Origin: Imbricaverruca yamaguchii
Lineage: Eukaryota > Arthropoda > Thecostraca > Neoverrucidae
Direction: 5' to 3'
Length of the DNA stretch: 64,000 nucleotides
Assembly: GCA_034440575.1 (NCBI GenBank)
Contig: JAOTOL010001560.1
Coordinates: 248,001-312,000, forward strand
This document shows, one piece after another, positions 22,701 to 30,700 of the stretch. The notes beneath the pieces are model-generated. The model saw only the letters and a program-made list of their open reading frames with translations, was not told the DNA's origin and did no database searches. The position numbers were made by a program, and so were the translations under genes. Each line of letters begins with the position of its first letter. The first letter of the stretch is position 1.

Positions 22701-23035
22701 GACTGCTGTATCTGCCGTGCCACTCACGCGTGGTCGGCGCAGTCCAGTCCGACTGCTGTGTGCATGCTGCCTGTCATGCCGTCAGGTTGACGCGCGTGAG
22801 GGTCTCATTGTGACGCAGGTGTGTAGGTCTGGATACTTCAAGTTGACGTGCGTGAGGGTCCGACTGTGAGGCAGGTGTGTAGATCTGGATACTTCAAGTT
22901 GACGTGCGTGAGGGTCCGACGGTGAGGCAGATGTGTAGGTCTTGAGATGTCTGACGTGTGCGTCTGCCGGTGTTTTGCAGACTGATCGGCTGGGGCGAGA
23001 TTCGGCGCGGAGTGACCGTCCGGCCGGTGGTGTAG
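10709..23035 (+). CDS. EIF2S3: Eukaryotic translation initiation factor 2 subunit gamma (eIF2-gamma), 11 coding exons
   Basis: GTPase subunit of the eIF2 complex, which carries initiator Met-tRNA to the 40S ribosome in the cytosol. Joining exons 10709-10753, 12985-13048, 13972-14082, 16250-16373, 16909-17018, 17984-18142, 20023-20252, 21038-21182, 21428-21597, 22510-22682 and 22981-23035 gives 1386 nt, i.e. 461 residues plus TAG, with all junctions GT-AG and in phase. Visible motifs: P-loop GHVAHGKS (40-47), switch I Thr70, DCPGH (126-130), NKID (182-185), SAQ (217-219), and a Cys-rich zinc-ribbon insertion (Cys83, 88, 94, 107, 112). Beta-barrel domains II and III follow, ending in a conserved [14 protein letters not shown] tail. 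Animal orthologues are about 460-475 residues, so the protein looks complete. The start Met lacks a few N-terminal residues found in relatives, so a small upstream coding exon is possible. Exon boundaries were read by eye from splice consensus and family conservation. Confidence 0.95.
11041..13680. other. CpG-depleted block at the 5' end of EIF2S3
   Basis: Reading each line I find one CG dinucleotide (near 11692) in about 2.64 kb, while TG and CA are abundant. The block covers most of intron 1, exon 2 and the start of intron 2, and ends abruptly at GGCGTCGACGACG near 13690. Flanking sequence is CpG-rich. This is the footprint expected of heavy cytosine methylation. Confidence 0.85.
12985..13048 (+). 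CDS. EIF2S3: eIF2-gamma coding exon 2 (residues 16-36)
   Basis: Encodes [20 protein letters not shown] and the following Val, then the first base of Gly37. '[14 protein letters not shown]' is a signature of eIF2-gamma just before the G domain. The acceptor TTTCAG is preceded by a T-rich tract; the donor is GTGAGT. The exon has no CpG, like the intron sequence around it. Confidence 0.93.
13972..14082 (+). CDS. EIF2S3: eIF2-gamma coding exon 3 (residues 37-73, P-loop and switch I)
   Basis: Carries the GTP-binding P-loop GHVAHGKST (40-48) and the switch I stretch RNITIKL with Thr70, the expected Mg-coordinating threonine. Acceptor GACAG, donor GTGAGA. The exon is rich in CpG and G/C-ending codons, a sharp contrast with exons 1 and 2. 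Confidence 0.95.
14684..14787 (+). repeat. Tandem duplication in EIF2S3 intron 3 (about 52 bp, 2 copies)
   Basis: TCAACTCTGTACGCAGGTCA through CACATAAATGT occurs twice head to tail with one difference (GCAGG versus GCAAG). Confidence 0.85.
14922..15396 (+). mobile_element. hAT-like MITE copy 1 in EIF2S3 intron 3
   Basis: Starts CAGGGTTAAAATAATGG and ends ATAATTTATCACTG, imperfect terminal inverted repeats. Flanked by CAACAGTA (14914-14921) and CAACAGCA (15397-15404), an 8-bp target duplication with one change, typical of hAT elements. It carries about 230 bp not found in copy 2. Confidence 0.8.
16105..16235 (+). repeat. Short tandem repeat before EIF2S3 exon 4 (about 42 bp, 3 diverged copies)
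   Basis: Three diverged units sharing GTGTGCGTTC(G/T)CAGC and GTGT(C/T)(C/T)ATT. The last copy is about 20 bp from the exon 4 acceptor. Confidence 0.65.
16250..16373 (+). CDS. EIF2S3: eIF2-gamma coding exon 4 (residues 74-114, zinc-ribbon insertion)
   Basis: Encodes [20 protein letters not shown] and a further Cys-rich stretch ending [11 protein letters not shown]. Cys83, Cys88, Cys94, Cys107 and Cys112 form the knuckle inserted in the G domain of eIF2-gamma. Acceptor CCCTTTCAG, donor GTAAGT; the last two bases (CA) combine with exon 5 to give His115. Confidence 0.93.
16909..17018 (+). CDS. EIF2S3: eIF2-gamma coding exon 5 (residues 115-151, switch II)
   Basis: Encodes the near-invariant [20 protein letters not shown] segment with the G3 motif DCPGH at 126-130. 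Acceptor GCGCCAG. The donor G|GTCAGTAC is the first of a tandem series: the exon end and donor are repeated about every 44 bp downstream (see the 17006-17335 array). The reading frame stays open through the array to about 17275. Confidence 0.94.
17006..17335 (+). repeat. Minisatellite seeded on the EIF2S3 exon 5 splice donor (about 44 bp, 7 extra copies)
   Basis: The exon end and donor CTGCTGGTCGGTCAGTAC recur near 17049, 17093, 17137, 17182, 17226, 17270 and 17318; the last two are mutated. Between them are GGCGCCCC and CTCC-rich segments ending in a pyrimidine run. Confidence 0.9.
17984..18142 (+). CDS. EIF2S3: eIF2-gamma coding exon 6 (residues 152-204, NKID)
   Basis: Encodes [20 protein letters not shown] followed by a stretch with NKID (182-185), the guanine-specificity motif, and the helix up to KFVQ. 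Acceptor CTGCTCCACAG, donor GTTAGT. Highly conserved across eukaryotes and archaeal aIF2-gamma. Confidence 0.95.
19945..19993 (-). repeat. Short dispersed repeat next to the EIF2S3 exon 7 acceptor
   Basis: GGGGCGCATCGACTGC and GGTCATACAGCGCCCAT match the inverted copy at 28765-28825 almost base for base. It ends about 30 bp before the exon 7 acceptor. Confidence 0.75.
20023..20252 (+). CDS. EIF2S3: eIF2-gamma coding exon 7 (residues 205-281, G5 motif to domain II)
   Basis: Encodes the SAQ motif (217-219) and the start of beta-barrel domain II ([20 protein letters not shown]). The exon ends in phase 0 at CTCAAG|GTGCGG. The acceptor (…GACCCGCAG) lacks a clear pyrimidine tract, and a dispersed repeat ends roughly 30 bp upstream of it. 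Confidence 0.94.
20285..20372 (+). repeat. 21-bp CACGTGTCCGG minisatellite, left part
   Basis: Four to five units of CACGTGT(C/A)CGGGCAGACAC in intron 7, interrupted by a MITE at 20373-20607 and continuing beyond it. Confidence 0.8.
20373..20607 (-). mobile_element. hAT-like MITE copy 2 inside the intron 7 minisatellite
   Basis: 235 bp, ends CAGTGATAAATTATT and …TTTTAACCCTG. Perfect 8-bp flank CGTGTCCG at 20365-20372 and 20608-20615 (the minisatellite itself contains this word, so the flank alone is weaker evidence). Internal sequence matches copy 1 in inverted orientation. Confidence 0.85.
20608..20700 (+). repeat. 21-bp CACGTGTCCGG minisatellite, right part
   Basis: Continuation of the intron 7 array beyond the MITE, with units such as CGTGTCCGTCCAGACACATC; degraded towards the right. 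Confidence 0.75.
21038..21182 (+). CDS. EIF2S3: eIF2-gamma coding exon 8 (residues 282-329, domain II)
   Basis: Encodes [20 protein letters not shown] and ends in AVPGGLI, the conserved domain II barrel. Acceptor TCGACAG, donor GTAGGT. The three-repeat ACCTG tract just upstream (about 21000-21018) may serve as the pyrimidine-containing region. Confidence 0.94.
21428..21597 (+). CDS. EIF2S3: eIF2-gamma coding exon 9 (residues 330-386, domain II-III)
   Basis: Encodes [20 protein letters not shown] through [12 protein letters not shown]. The exon ends GGTGCCAGG|GTAAGGCG in phase 0. This exon end with its donor is the seed of about 21 tandem 38-bp repeats in the following intron. Reading through the donor meets a stop at about 21639. 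Confidence 0.95.
21585..22385 (+). repeat. Minisatellite seeded on the EIF2S3 exon 9 splice donor (38 bp, about 21 copies)
   Basis: Each unit contains GGTGCCAGGGTAAGGCGTGG, i.e. the last nine exon bases and the donor, followed by about 18 bp of intron (…GGTCCTGGCTGTAGTAA). Variants change the last exon base (CCAGA|GTAAGG) but keep GTAAGG. The array occupies most of intron 9. Confidence 0.93.
22510..22682 (+). CDS. EIF2S3: eIF2-gamma coding exon 10 (residues 387-443, domain III)
   Basis: Encodes [20 protein letters not shown] and the [18 protein letters not shown] block, the most conserved part of domain III. Acceptor GCCGCCCAG, donor GTGAGT. The last two bases (AG) combine with exon 11 to give Arg444. 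Confidence 0.95.
22780..22950 (+). repeat. 57-bp tandem repeat in EIF2S3 intron 10 (3 copies)
   Basis: Three units sharing GTTGACG(T/C)GCGTGAGGGTC and AGGTGTGTAG(A/G)TCTGGATAC. Confidence 0.85.
22981..23035 (+). CDS. EIF2S3: eIF2-gamma coding exon 11 and stop (residues 444-461)
   Basis: Encodes [17 protein letters not shown] and TAG. Acceptor TGTTTTGCAG. The tail is shorter than in vertebrate or fly orthologues, which extend several residues past 'V(K/R)P'; such length variation is common at this end. Confidence 0.94.
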
Positions 23036-23141
23036 CGCGCCGCCGGCGGCCGTCCCGTGGTGCGGCCGCCCGCCAGCACCGCCCCCGGCGCTGTGCTGAG
23101 CCCGCCTTGTTAGGTACCGTTCGTGGTTCGCGAGACGTTCC

Positions 23142-23147
23142 AATAAA
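23142..23147 (+). promoter_or_regulatory. Polyadenylation signal AATAAA for EIF2S3
   Basis: A canonical AATAAA lies 107 bp after the EIF2S3 stop codon, giving a short, GC-rich 3' UTR. No other AATAAA lies between the stop and this point. Confidence 0.75.
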
Positions 23148-23967
23148 ACCGCTGCTGGACCGGGCGGCTGTCGTACGCCGCGTTGTCAGCCGGAGGTTCG
23201 TGGCCAGCGTCACACGGTCCGATCTTGAAGTCTGTACATAGTGTTTTCGCAGTGCGGACGAACACGTGACCTCTAAGACCTTCTCAGATACTGGAAGGCG
23301 TCCTCGATCCCCCAGCAATTCCAACATATTCACTTCTGCATTCATGGTTATGGTGGATTTCCGGTGAAGCTGCCAGGAGCTATTGGCGTTCGCAGTTTTG
23401 AGATATTGGTGACAATATAAAACGGTGCGATGAGATAAACTCCTGCAGAACATTTTTTCCCGTCGTAAACTCAGCCGTACGAGGTGGTGGTCGGGCTTAT
23501 TTTCCACTTCTCATGATTACATTCTTTTGCTCTGCTACTTTCACTAAGTTGAAACTTCGATCTTCATATGCTTTTTTTGGCCTGGCTGGAACGATATGTT
23601 ATATTACGCACCAGCCAGCATATGCTGCTGGAGTTTAAACAAGAATGCACCCACCATCATCTGCGTGGTGCAGATTGAGACGTGAAATTATTGAAGGTGT
23701 CTACTGAACAATTATGTTGGGGCTTGACGAAGCAACTATACTATTAGGTCCGACGCTTTCCCATGTGATCCAACAAATGATAAGGCTACTTTCTGAAGGC
23801 CGAATGACGTCTCTCCAGCACCCTAAAATGTTCACTATTATCCCATCCCCCTTGGAAACTATGACTCAGCCTGCAAGATATTGTAGCGGTCCAGCGGCAA
23901 AATTCGGTTACAATGCGGCCGATAGCGCCAACGTGCTGGCAACAGCGGTCTATGTAACACAACTGTT
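23148..23967. other. Intergenic 3' flank of EIF2S3
   Basis: Unique sequence without a recognised exon on either strand, between the poly(A) signal and SINE B copy 1. Confidence 0.5.
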
Positions 23968-23982
23968 GACGAGTTGGGAGCG

Positions 23983-24140
23983 GGGACGGGTGGTCTAGGG
24001 GTAAGTTGCCCGTCTCACAATCGAAAGATTATGGTTTCAAGCCTCGCCTGTCGCTACTCTTCGCCCGCAACCAATCGGCGTGAGAGATTGGCGACGCTAC
24101 ATGACTCAACGGTCGAGGTGTCGCAAAACCGATAACCACC
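23983..24140 (+). mobile_element. SINE family B copy 1
   Basis: tRNA-like head GTGGTCTAGGGGTAAGTTG with box B-like GGTTTCAAGCC, then a body with TTGGCGACGCTACATGACTC. Flanked by GACGAGTTGGGAGCG (23968-23982) and GACGAGTTGGAAGCG (24141-24155), a 15-bp target duplication with one change. Confidence 0.88.
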
Positions 24141-24834
24141 GACGAGTTGGAAGCGCCGCAAAAAAACCTGCTTACTGACCACATGAACCGTCGATTACCG
24201 AACATCGAACCCAGGTATTTGCTGCCAACGTTCAGTGCTATCAGCCGGGTAGATAAAAATCCCCCCCCCCCCCATCGCATCCAGTGACCAGCTATCAGTA
24301 TCTACCCCAACCGACTTCGCCACGCGTAACTGTCAACCAACAGGCCGTGTTGGAACCAGAGCTCGTCACCGCCCGACACCTAGTACTACTGACCACGGCG
24401 CGCGTGTAGAAACCATACCAGATACGCACACCAACTCCGCGAGGAGTCCACCGGATATATTGGAAATGCAGCCGTATCGATACACGAAACAACACACAAG
24501 AAGCAAACCACTAGTGAGCGAGTATCATTTCACTCGGTGCTTGCTACCGACAAAACCAATCAGCCACCCGAAAATCACGATCAAACGGTGGCCAACACAT
24601 CGACGTATGATTGCTCCTAATTGCCCCAGTGTGCGTTACACCCATCAATACACGTGCTACATCCATCGCGATGGCTCGACCGTCCACGCCCGGTATTTGC
24701 CAGCTCCCTGGAATTGCTTGTACGTGGGAAAATCTCCTGCCTGGGAGTCGACACCCTTTTCGCCCGAGCCACCCGCAGCCACACACACCATCAGCGGTCA
24801 CGGCAGTCCAGCGGGCAGTCCAGTCGGTCGGAGC

Positions 24835-25050
24835 GGACACGAACCACAGGCTGGCCCGGATACCGAACACAGATCACGGACTGGCCCGGATACCGAACAC
24901 AGATCATAGACTGGTCCGGACATCGAACGCAGATTATAGACTGGCCCGGATACCAAACACAGATCATGGACTGACCCGGATACCGAACACAGATCATAGT
25001 CTGGTCCGGATACCGAACACAGATTATAGACTGGGTCGGGCACCGAACAG
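24835..25050 (+). repeat. 29-bp minisatellite (about 7 copies)
   Basis: Units of GACTGGCCCGGATACCGAAC plus ACAGATCAT, diverging to the right. It lies between the two gene 3' ends. Confidence 0.85.
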
Positions 25051-25194
25051 TCCGCAGACTGGACCGGGGACCGAACAGTTCGCAGACCGGGCCTGGCAGA
25101 TTGAAGCCAGACTGGGACACACCATGGACTGCCGGACACCGACCACGCATTCGACCGGACCGAAACCGGACGGGAACAGACCGTGGACCGGGTC

Positions 25195-25490
25195 GGACAC
25201 TGACCGCCGACCTTACGCCAGTCCGGACACGGGCCACCGACCACAGACTTTACACCAGTCCGGACACGGGCCGACCACAGACCTTACACCAGTCCGGACA
25301 CGGGCCGACCACAGACCTTACACCAGTCCGGACACGGGCCGACCACAGACCTTACACCAGTCCGGACACGGGCCGACCACAGACCTTACACCAGTCCGGA
25401 CACGGGCCGACCACAGACCTTACACCAGTCCGGACACGGGCCGACCACAGACCTTACACCAGTCCGGACACGGGCCGACCACAGACCGTT
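25195..25490 (+). repeat. 34-bp minisatellite (about 9 copies)
   Basis: Nearly identical units of CCAGTCCGGACACGGGCCGA plus CCACAGACCTTACA, suggesting recent expansion. Confidence 0.9.
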
Positions 25491-26409
25491 CCGCACACCG
25501 ACAACGCAGCGCTGGTGACTGACTGTGGGATGACCGCGACGTTATCCACAAGGCAACCATGTTATTAATGCCACATCGCTACCCGCTGTCACTGTCACGG
25601 TGTACACTTGGTAACTGCCACTCTGCCTGTGTCTAACATGAAACCAATCGTTACCGAGCCGAAATAATCCCGTTGGCGGGCATCTGTAACACACCGGTAT
25701 CACAAATTCGCAATGGTAACGCCATAAGTGGTGCAAGGTGAAGCCACCATTTGGCACCAATCTCTCGCATGCTGACATTATTTACTAGGATCTGGATGGA
25801 AATGAAGCTGCTTCAAGGCTTACCGAAGAAAATATAAATAGTAGTTTTGCTAATTAAACGTGCGCCTGCTTCACAAATTCACACATTTCCCTGTGGTTGA
25901 AATTTAGGTTGCGTGGAAGCTGTGGTCGAGCTTGGAAAGTCTGCGCATTTAACTTCTCAAAGAACGTTTATGCAGTTGGTTCGCCACTAAGCCCCCAATA
26001 ACGACATGAAATTTACGTTCGAATGGGAGGGGTGGGGCACTTGTGAGAGAACCACCGAACGATGAGGTCGTAAAAAGGTTACTCGGGCTATTTTATGCAA
26101 GGACCAAATGACTGGGTGCGCAGGAATAGCACTGGATACCACTGAAATGCACAGTTCCATGGTCGGTGTAGGAGAGTTCCATTCCCACATGCAGACTGAG
26201 ATGTATTGCATTCACCATTCTGCCATGACCGTCCACAGGCCCGACAACGGGCGCCGCCTCGATGGACGAGGGAGAACGCGTCTCCCCAAACTTCGCGAAA
26301 TTTAGCTATACACCTATGACGTTGCATGAACAAAATGGACCTGCAAATTCTCTCGTTTACAATCTCCACAGAAATTCCCTGGCGACGCCCATGGCCTATG
26401 GCAGTTGGC

Positions 26410-27655
26410 GCCACAGGCGACCCCCACTGAATGGAGACAGCAGCCCACCTCACCGGACCGACGGCAGATGGCGCCGCATAGTCTCCACTGAGTGGAGAGA
26501 CAGCAGCCCACCTCACTGGGCCGACGACAGATGGCGCCACGGACGACCCCCACTGAGTGGAGGGACAGCAGCCCACCTCACCGGACCCACGGCAGATGGC
26601 GCCGCATAGTCTCCACTGAGTGGAGAGACAGCAGCCCACCTCACCGGACCCACGGCAGATGGCGCCGCATAGTCTCCACTGAGTGGAGGGACAGCAGCCC
26701 ACCTCGCTGGGCCGACGGCAGATGGCGCCGCATAGTCTCCACTGAGTGGAGGGACATCAGCCCACCTCACCGGACCCACGGCAGACAGCCCCCACTGAGT
26801 AGAGAGGGACAGCAGCCCACCTCACCGGACCCACGGCAGATGGCGCCGCATAGTCTCCACTGAGTGGAGAGACAGCAGCCCACCTCGCCGGGCCGACGGC
26901 AGATGGCGCCGCATAGTCTCCACTGAGTGGAGAGACAGCAGCCCACCTCACTGGGCCGACGACAGATGGCGCCACGGACGACCCCCACTGAGTGGAGGGA
27001 CAGCAGCCCACCTCACCGGACCCACGGCAGATGGCGCCGCATAGTCTCCACTGAGTGGAGAGACAGCAGCCCACCTCGCCGGGCCGACGGCAGATGGCGC
27101 CGCATAGTCTCCACTGAGTGGAGGGACAGCAGCCCACCTCGCTGGGCCGACGGCAGATGGCGCCGCATAGTCTCCACTGAGTGGAGGGACATCAGCCCAC
27201 CTCACCGGACCCACGGCAGACAGCCCCCACTGAGTAGAGAGGGACAGCAGCCCACCTCACTGGGCCGACGGCAGATGGCGCCGCATAGTCTCCACTGAGT
27301 GGAGGGACAGCAGCCCACCTCACCGGACCCACGGCAGATGGCGCCGCATAGTCTCCACTGAGTGGAGAGGGACAGCAGCCCACCTCGCCGGGCCCCACGG
27401 CAGACAGCCCCCACTGAGTAGAGAGGGACAGCAGCCCGCCTCACTGGGCCGACGGCAGATGGCGCCACGGACGACCCCCACTGAGTGGAGGGACAGCAGC
27501 CCACCTCACTGGGCCGACGGCAGATGGCGCCGCATAGTCTCCACTGAGTGGAGAGGGACAGCAGCCCACCTCGCCGGGCCGACGGCAGATGGCGCCGCAT
27601 AGTCTCCACTGAGTGGAGGGACAGCAGCCCACCTCGCCGGACCTCACGGCAGACA
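26410..27655 (+). repeat. About 62-bp minisatellite abutting the HACD3 3' end (about 20 copies, higher-order repeat)
   Basis: Units contain GACAGCAGCCCACCTC, GGGCCGACGGCAGATGGCG and CATAGTCTCCACTGAGTGGA. Subtypes (ACGGACGACCCCC versus CATAGTCTCC) recur with a 435-bp (7-unit) period: the block from about 26492 is repeated from about 26927. The array begins about 35 bp beyond the HACD3 stop. Confidence 0.92.
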
Positions 27656-27689
27656 GGCCCCACCCGGCGGAGACGGCAGGCTCGACAGC

Positions 27690-27775
27690 CTACCCTTCCT
27701 TCAGCTTGCTGGCGGAGTCTGGCCCCAGCACCTTGTTCCGTTGCCGGTGCATGTGCCGCATCACCAGGCACAGCC
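27690..27775 (-). CDS. HACD3: HACD3 coding exon 10 and stop (residues 346-373)
   Basis: Encodes LCLVMRHMHRQRNKVLGPDS then ASKLKEG and TAG. The basic RHMHRQR motif corresponds to the 'NFRHLYKQRRRR' tail of vertebrate HACD3. Acceptor GCCCCCAG. A 62-bp minisatellite starts about 35 bp after the stop and no AATAAA is visible on this strand before or inside it, so the 3' end is undefined. Confidence 0.88.
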
Positions 27776-30700
27776 CTGGGGGCGACGACAGATCGGTCAC
27801 CGTCGGCTTCAGCTACCCGTGCGAGTAGTCGCACAGTCAGCCGTACACCGTACAGTTGTTCCGTCACACCGGATGTGGATGGAGATACTTGGGAATGGCT
27901 ATGTGATATTCAGCTCTGGAGCCGAAGCATTGCAAAAGTTAGAAGTAGCATTTTTCAAAAACGATTTACCACCTTTGGATGCGTATAAAATGCCACTGTG
28001 CATGCGCTTTTTATAATCATAGCAACGAACCACTTGTGATCATTTTTTTTTAAACAGCATATAATTTAGCTCGTGTATGCTTTTATTTTCTATCAAGAAT
28101 ATAAACTTTGGTATAATCCAGAGATGACAAGAAAAAACGGGAGTTGGCGAGTACGTCGGAGAAAACTGCCCGTCCGTGCCCAAGGGTTGTCCAATACCCA
28201 GGGAATCGTACGAGGGACAAAGTTACATCTGATCGTTCCAGAAGGCGACGATAGCGAATTTTTCGCTTCTATTCCGTTTGGGGCATAGATTCCGAAAGTA
28301 TTGCCCAAGCCGTGTGCAATATCAGATGCTGGCACGTGCCTTCACATTTGGGCAGCGCGTAAATACCATCCGGTGTCTACTTTTGCATCCCGTAGGGGCT
28401 GTCGAAAATGCTGAGCGGATTGTCAGAAAGGTAGTCCGGCCGTCAGATAACCGGATGTCCTTGTGGAGCATATCATTTACCAACCTCAGACCCACGGCCT
28501 ATCATCACCACAAAACATGTGTGGAGCAGTATGAGCAAAGAGCTTACAAGACGCCTTTGTTTGTTGGATGATTCACGACGCACTTTACGCCGCACATTCA
28601 TAGCTAATGGCGCTGCCCTCGTTGTTTCGCTGGTGTGCCGCTGGATTGGGAAATATCATACGCAGTGCGAGTGTTGGACCTGGGACCTTTGGTACCCAGA
28701 TATCAACACCTTGATCACTTGCCATCCCCGCCCCTTTGCAAGACACCTATGGTATCGAAAGGAACCCATGGGCGCTGTATGACCAACGCAGTCGATGCGC
28801 CCCTGAGCCAAAATAACCAACCATCGAGAGGAACCACAATCCCACAGGACACTGGTAAACGTCGGTTGATTCAACAGCCCAGAGAAGTCAACCCGGTGTG
28901 ACGTGCTTACTCTGACACTTACCCGGCAAGAAGGCGATCAGCAAGTACCACTGGATGAAGGTGGGGAAGTGGAAGGCGAAGTTGTACGCGTTCGGCAGCG
29001 ACACACTGAACTTTCCCGTCTCTTCAAAGTACGGCATCGCCCTGCCAAAAGTAATATTAAGATAATGATTGTTCGCTTACTCAGCGATTATCGATTATAA
29101 TGATTATCGCTTACTTAGCGATATGTAGACAAAAAATTCGCACATCCCTAGCTCACACCATCATCGAAAGCAGTTATTAAATGCTTGCAATTTCGTTGTA
29201 GCTTGGATAAACAGCTTCTCGAAGCTTTTACGGCGCGGTTGCATGCTAACGCTATGCTATGACCTCGTGTAAATCGGCCTGAGGTGAAAAGCAAGTTAAA
29301 AGCATGGCTTCGAATTTACACCTGGTCAACGCTTGAACAGCCCTGCTATACAAACGCAGGCGAGCGCACCATTTTTGGCCACGATTACAACATTGCAAGT
29401 GTACACCCTAACTACCACACTCCGCCCAGTACGGAATCTAGCTCGGGCAGCAGCAGCGGCGGCGCGGCTGCATATCGCCAATCTGGGGTGGAAGTCAGCA
29501 GACCGTACGGCGCAGGGAGGAAATATTGCACGTAGTAATTGTGGCTGCGATATGAGGCATCAGCAGGGCAACTATTTCATACGTGAGCCGAGCATCAATC
29601 GACTTCACGACACAACACCCAGCGAATTCCAACCTATCGCTGCTCAAGGTTCGGCACTTTACATTTGTCACGCCAGCGCATGACCGCCGCTTTTGCCTGC
29701 GGAGACAAAACGCACACTACTCCCGCATAAACATCGCGAGCAATACACACCACACCAGCTGCAGAGCGTCAGTCTTGCCATGCTTGCATTCCTCCCTGAA
29801 ACTACGGATCCCATGGAAACGCTATTCAAGCTTCACTAGAATACGTGGCGATGTGGCGAAGACTGGGATGCGAACAGTACACAATGACACCATCGCACGG
29901 AATTTGAAGAGCCATTCCCTTCCTGTGGCAGAACTCACCCTGCCCACCGTCCCGCTCCTAACGATCCCTGCCTGGCTGCCTTCCGGCTGAAGGCCCGACT
30001 CTATCCACTGCCTCGCCTCCAGCGATCCCCTCGTGGCTGCCCTCCTGCGGCAGATCCCACCTACTGTCCCAACAACGCTTCCCTGACTGCCCGGCACCAC
30101 CATTCCCATCGCCAGCGCCGTGCGCCGACGTTCTGTGCACGGCTCGCGCGCGCGCTGTGGTGCCCACCTGATGTACAGCACGCCCTCGGTGATAAACCCG
30201 GCCGGGTAGAGCGGGATCCACAGCGTGTACCGCAGCCAGGTCAGGACGCCCAGATTGCGCCGCACCAGGCGCATCGTGTAGTACGGGTACCTGAAGCGGA
30301 GCACGTGGTGCACTACAGAACTGGGTACCCGACGTCGAGACTTATTGTAATGCGAGTGCTTGGGATGGAAAGGTTGCTTAATACTGGGACCTCAGAACAA
30401 TGTGGACTTGTAGCTATTTCAGCTCTAATCATTGTTACGTGGAAACATGATGGCAAAGCATGGCGTAATATTAATTGCATACACAGTAGCATAAAACCAG
30501 TGATTGAGCTGAACATACCACATAACATATTTACAAACATCGAACTCCTGGAATATATGCATGCACATCTATGACAGGCGTGTTTATTGGATAAGAAATG
30601 TCAACGTATAAGGTTGTATCCAATGACCCTAAACATCGCATATACGCGTACCTAAGGTAGATAATTGCGAAAATTGGATATCCCAGGTCGAACACGTGGC

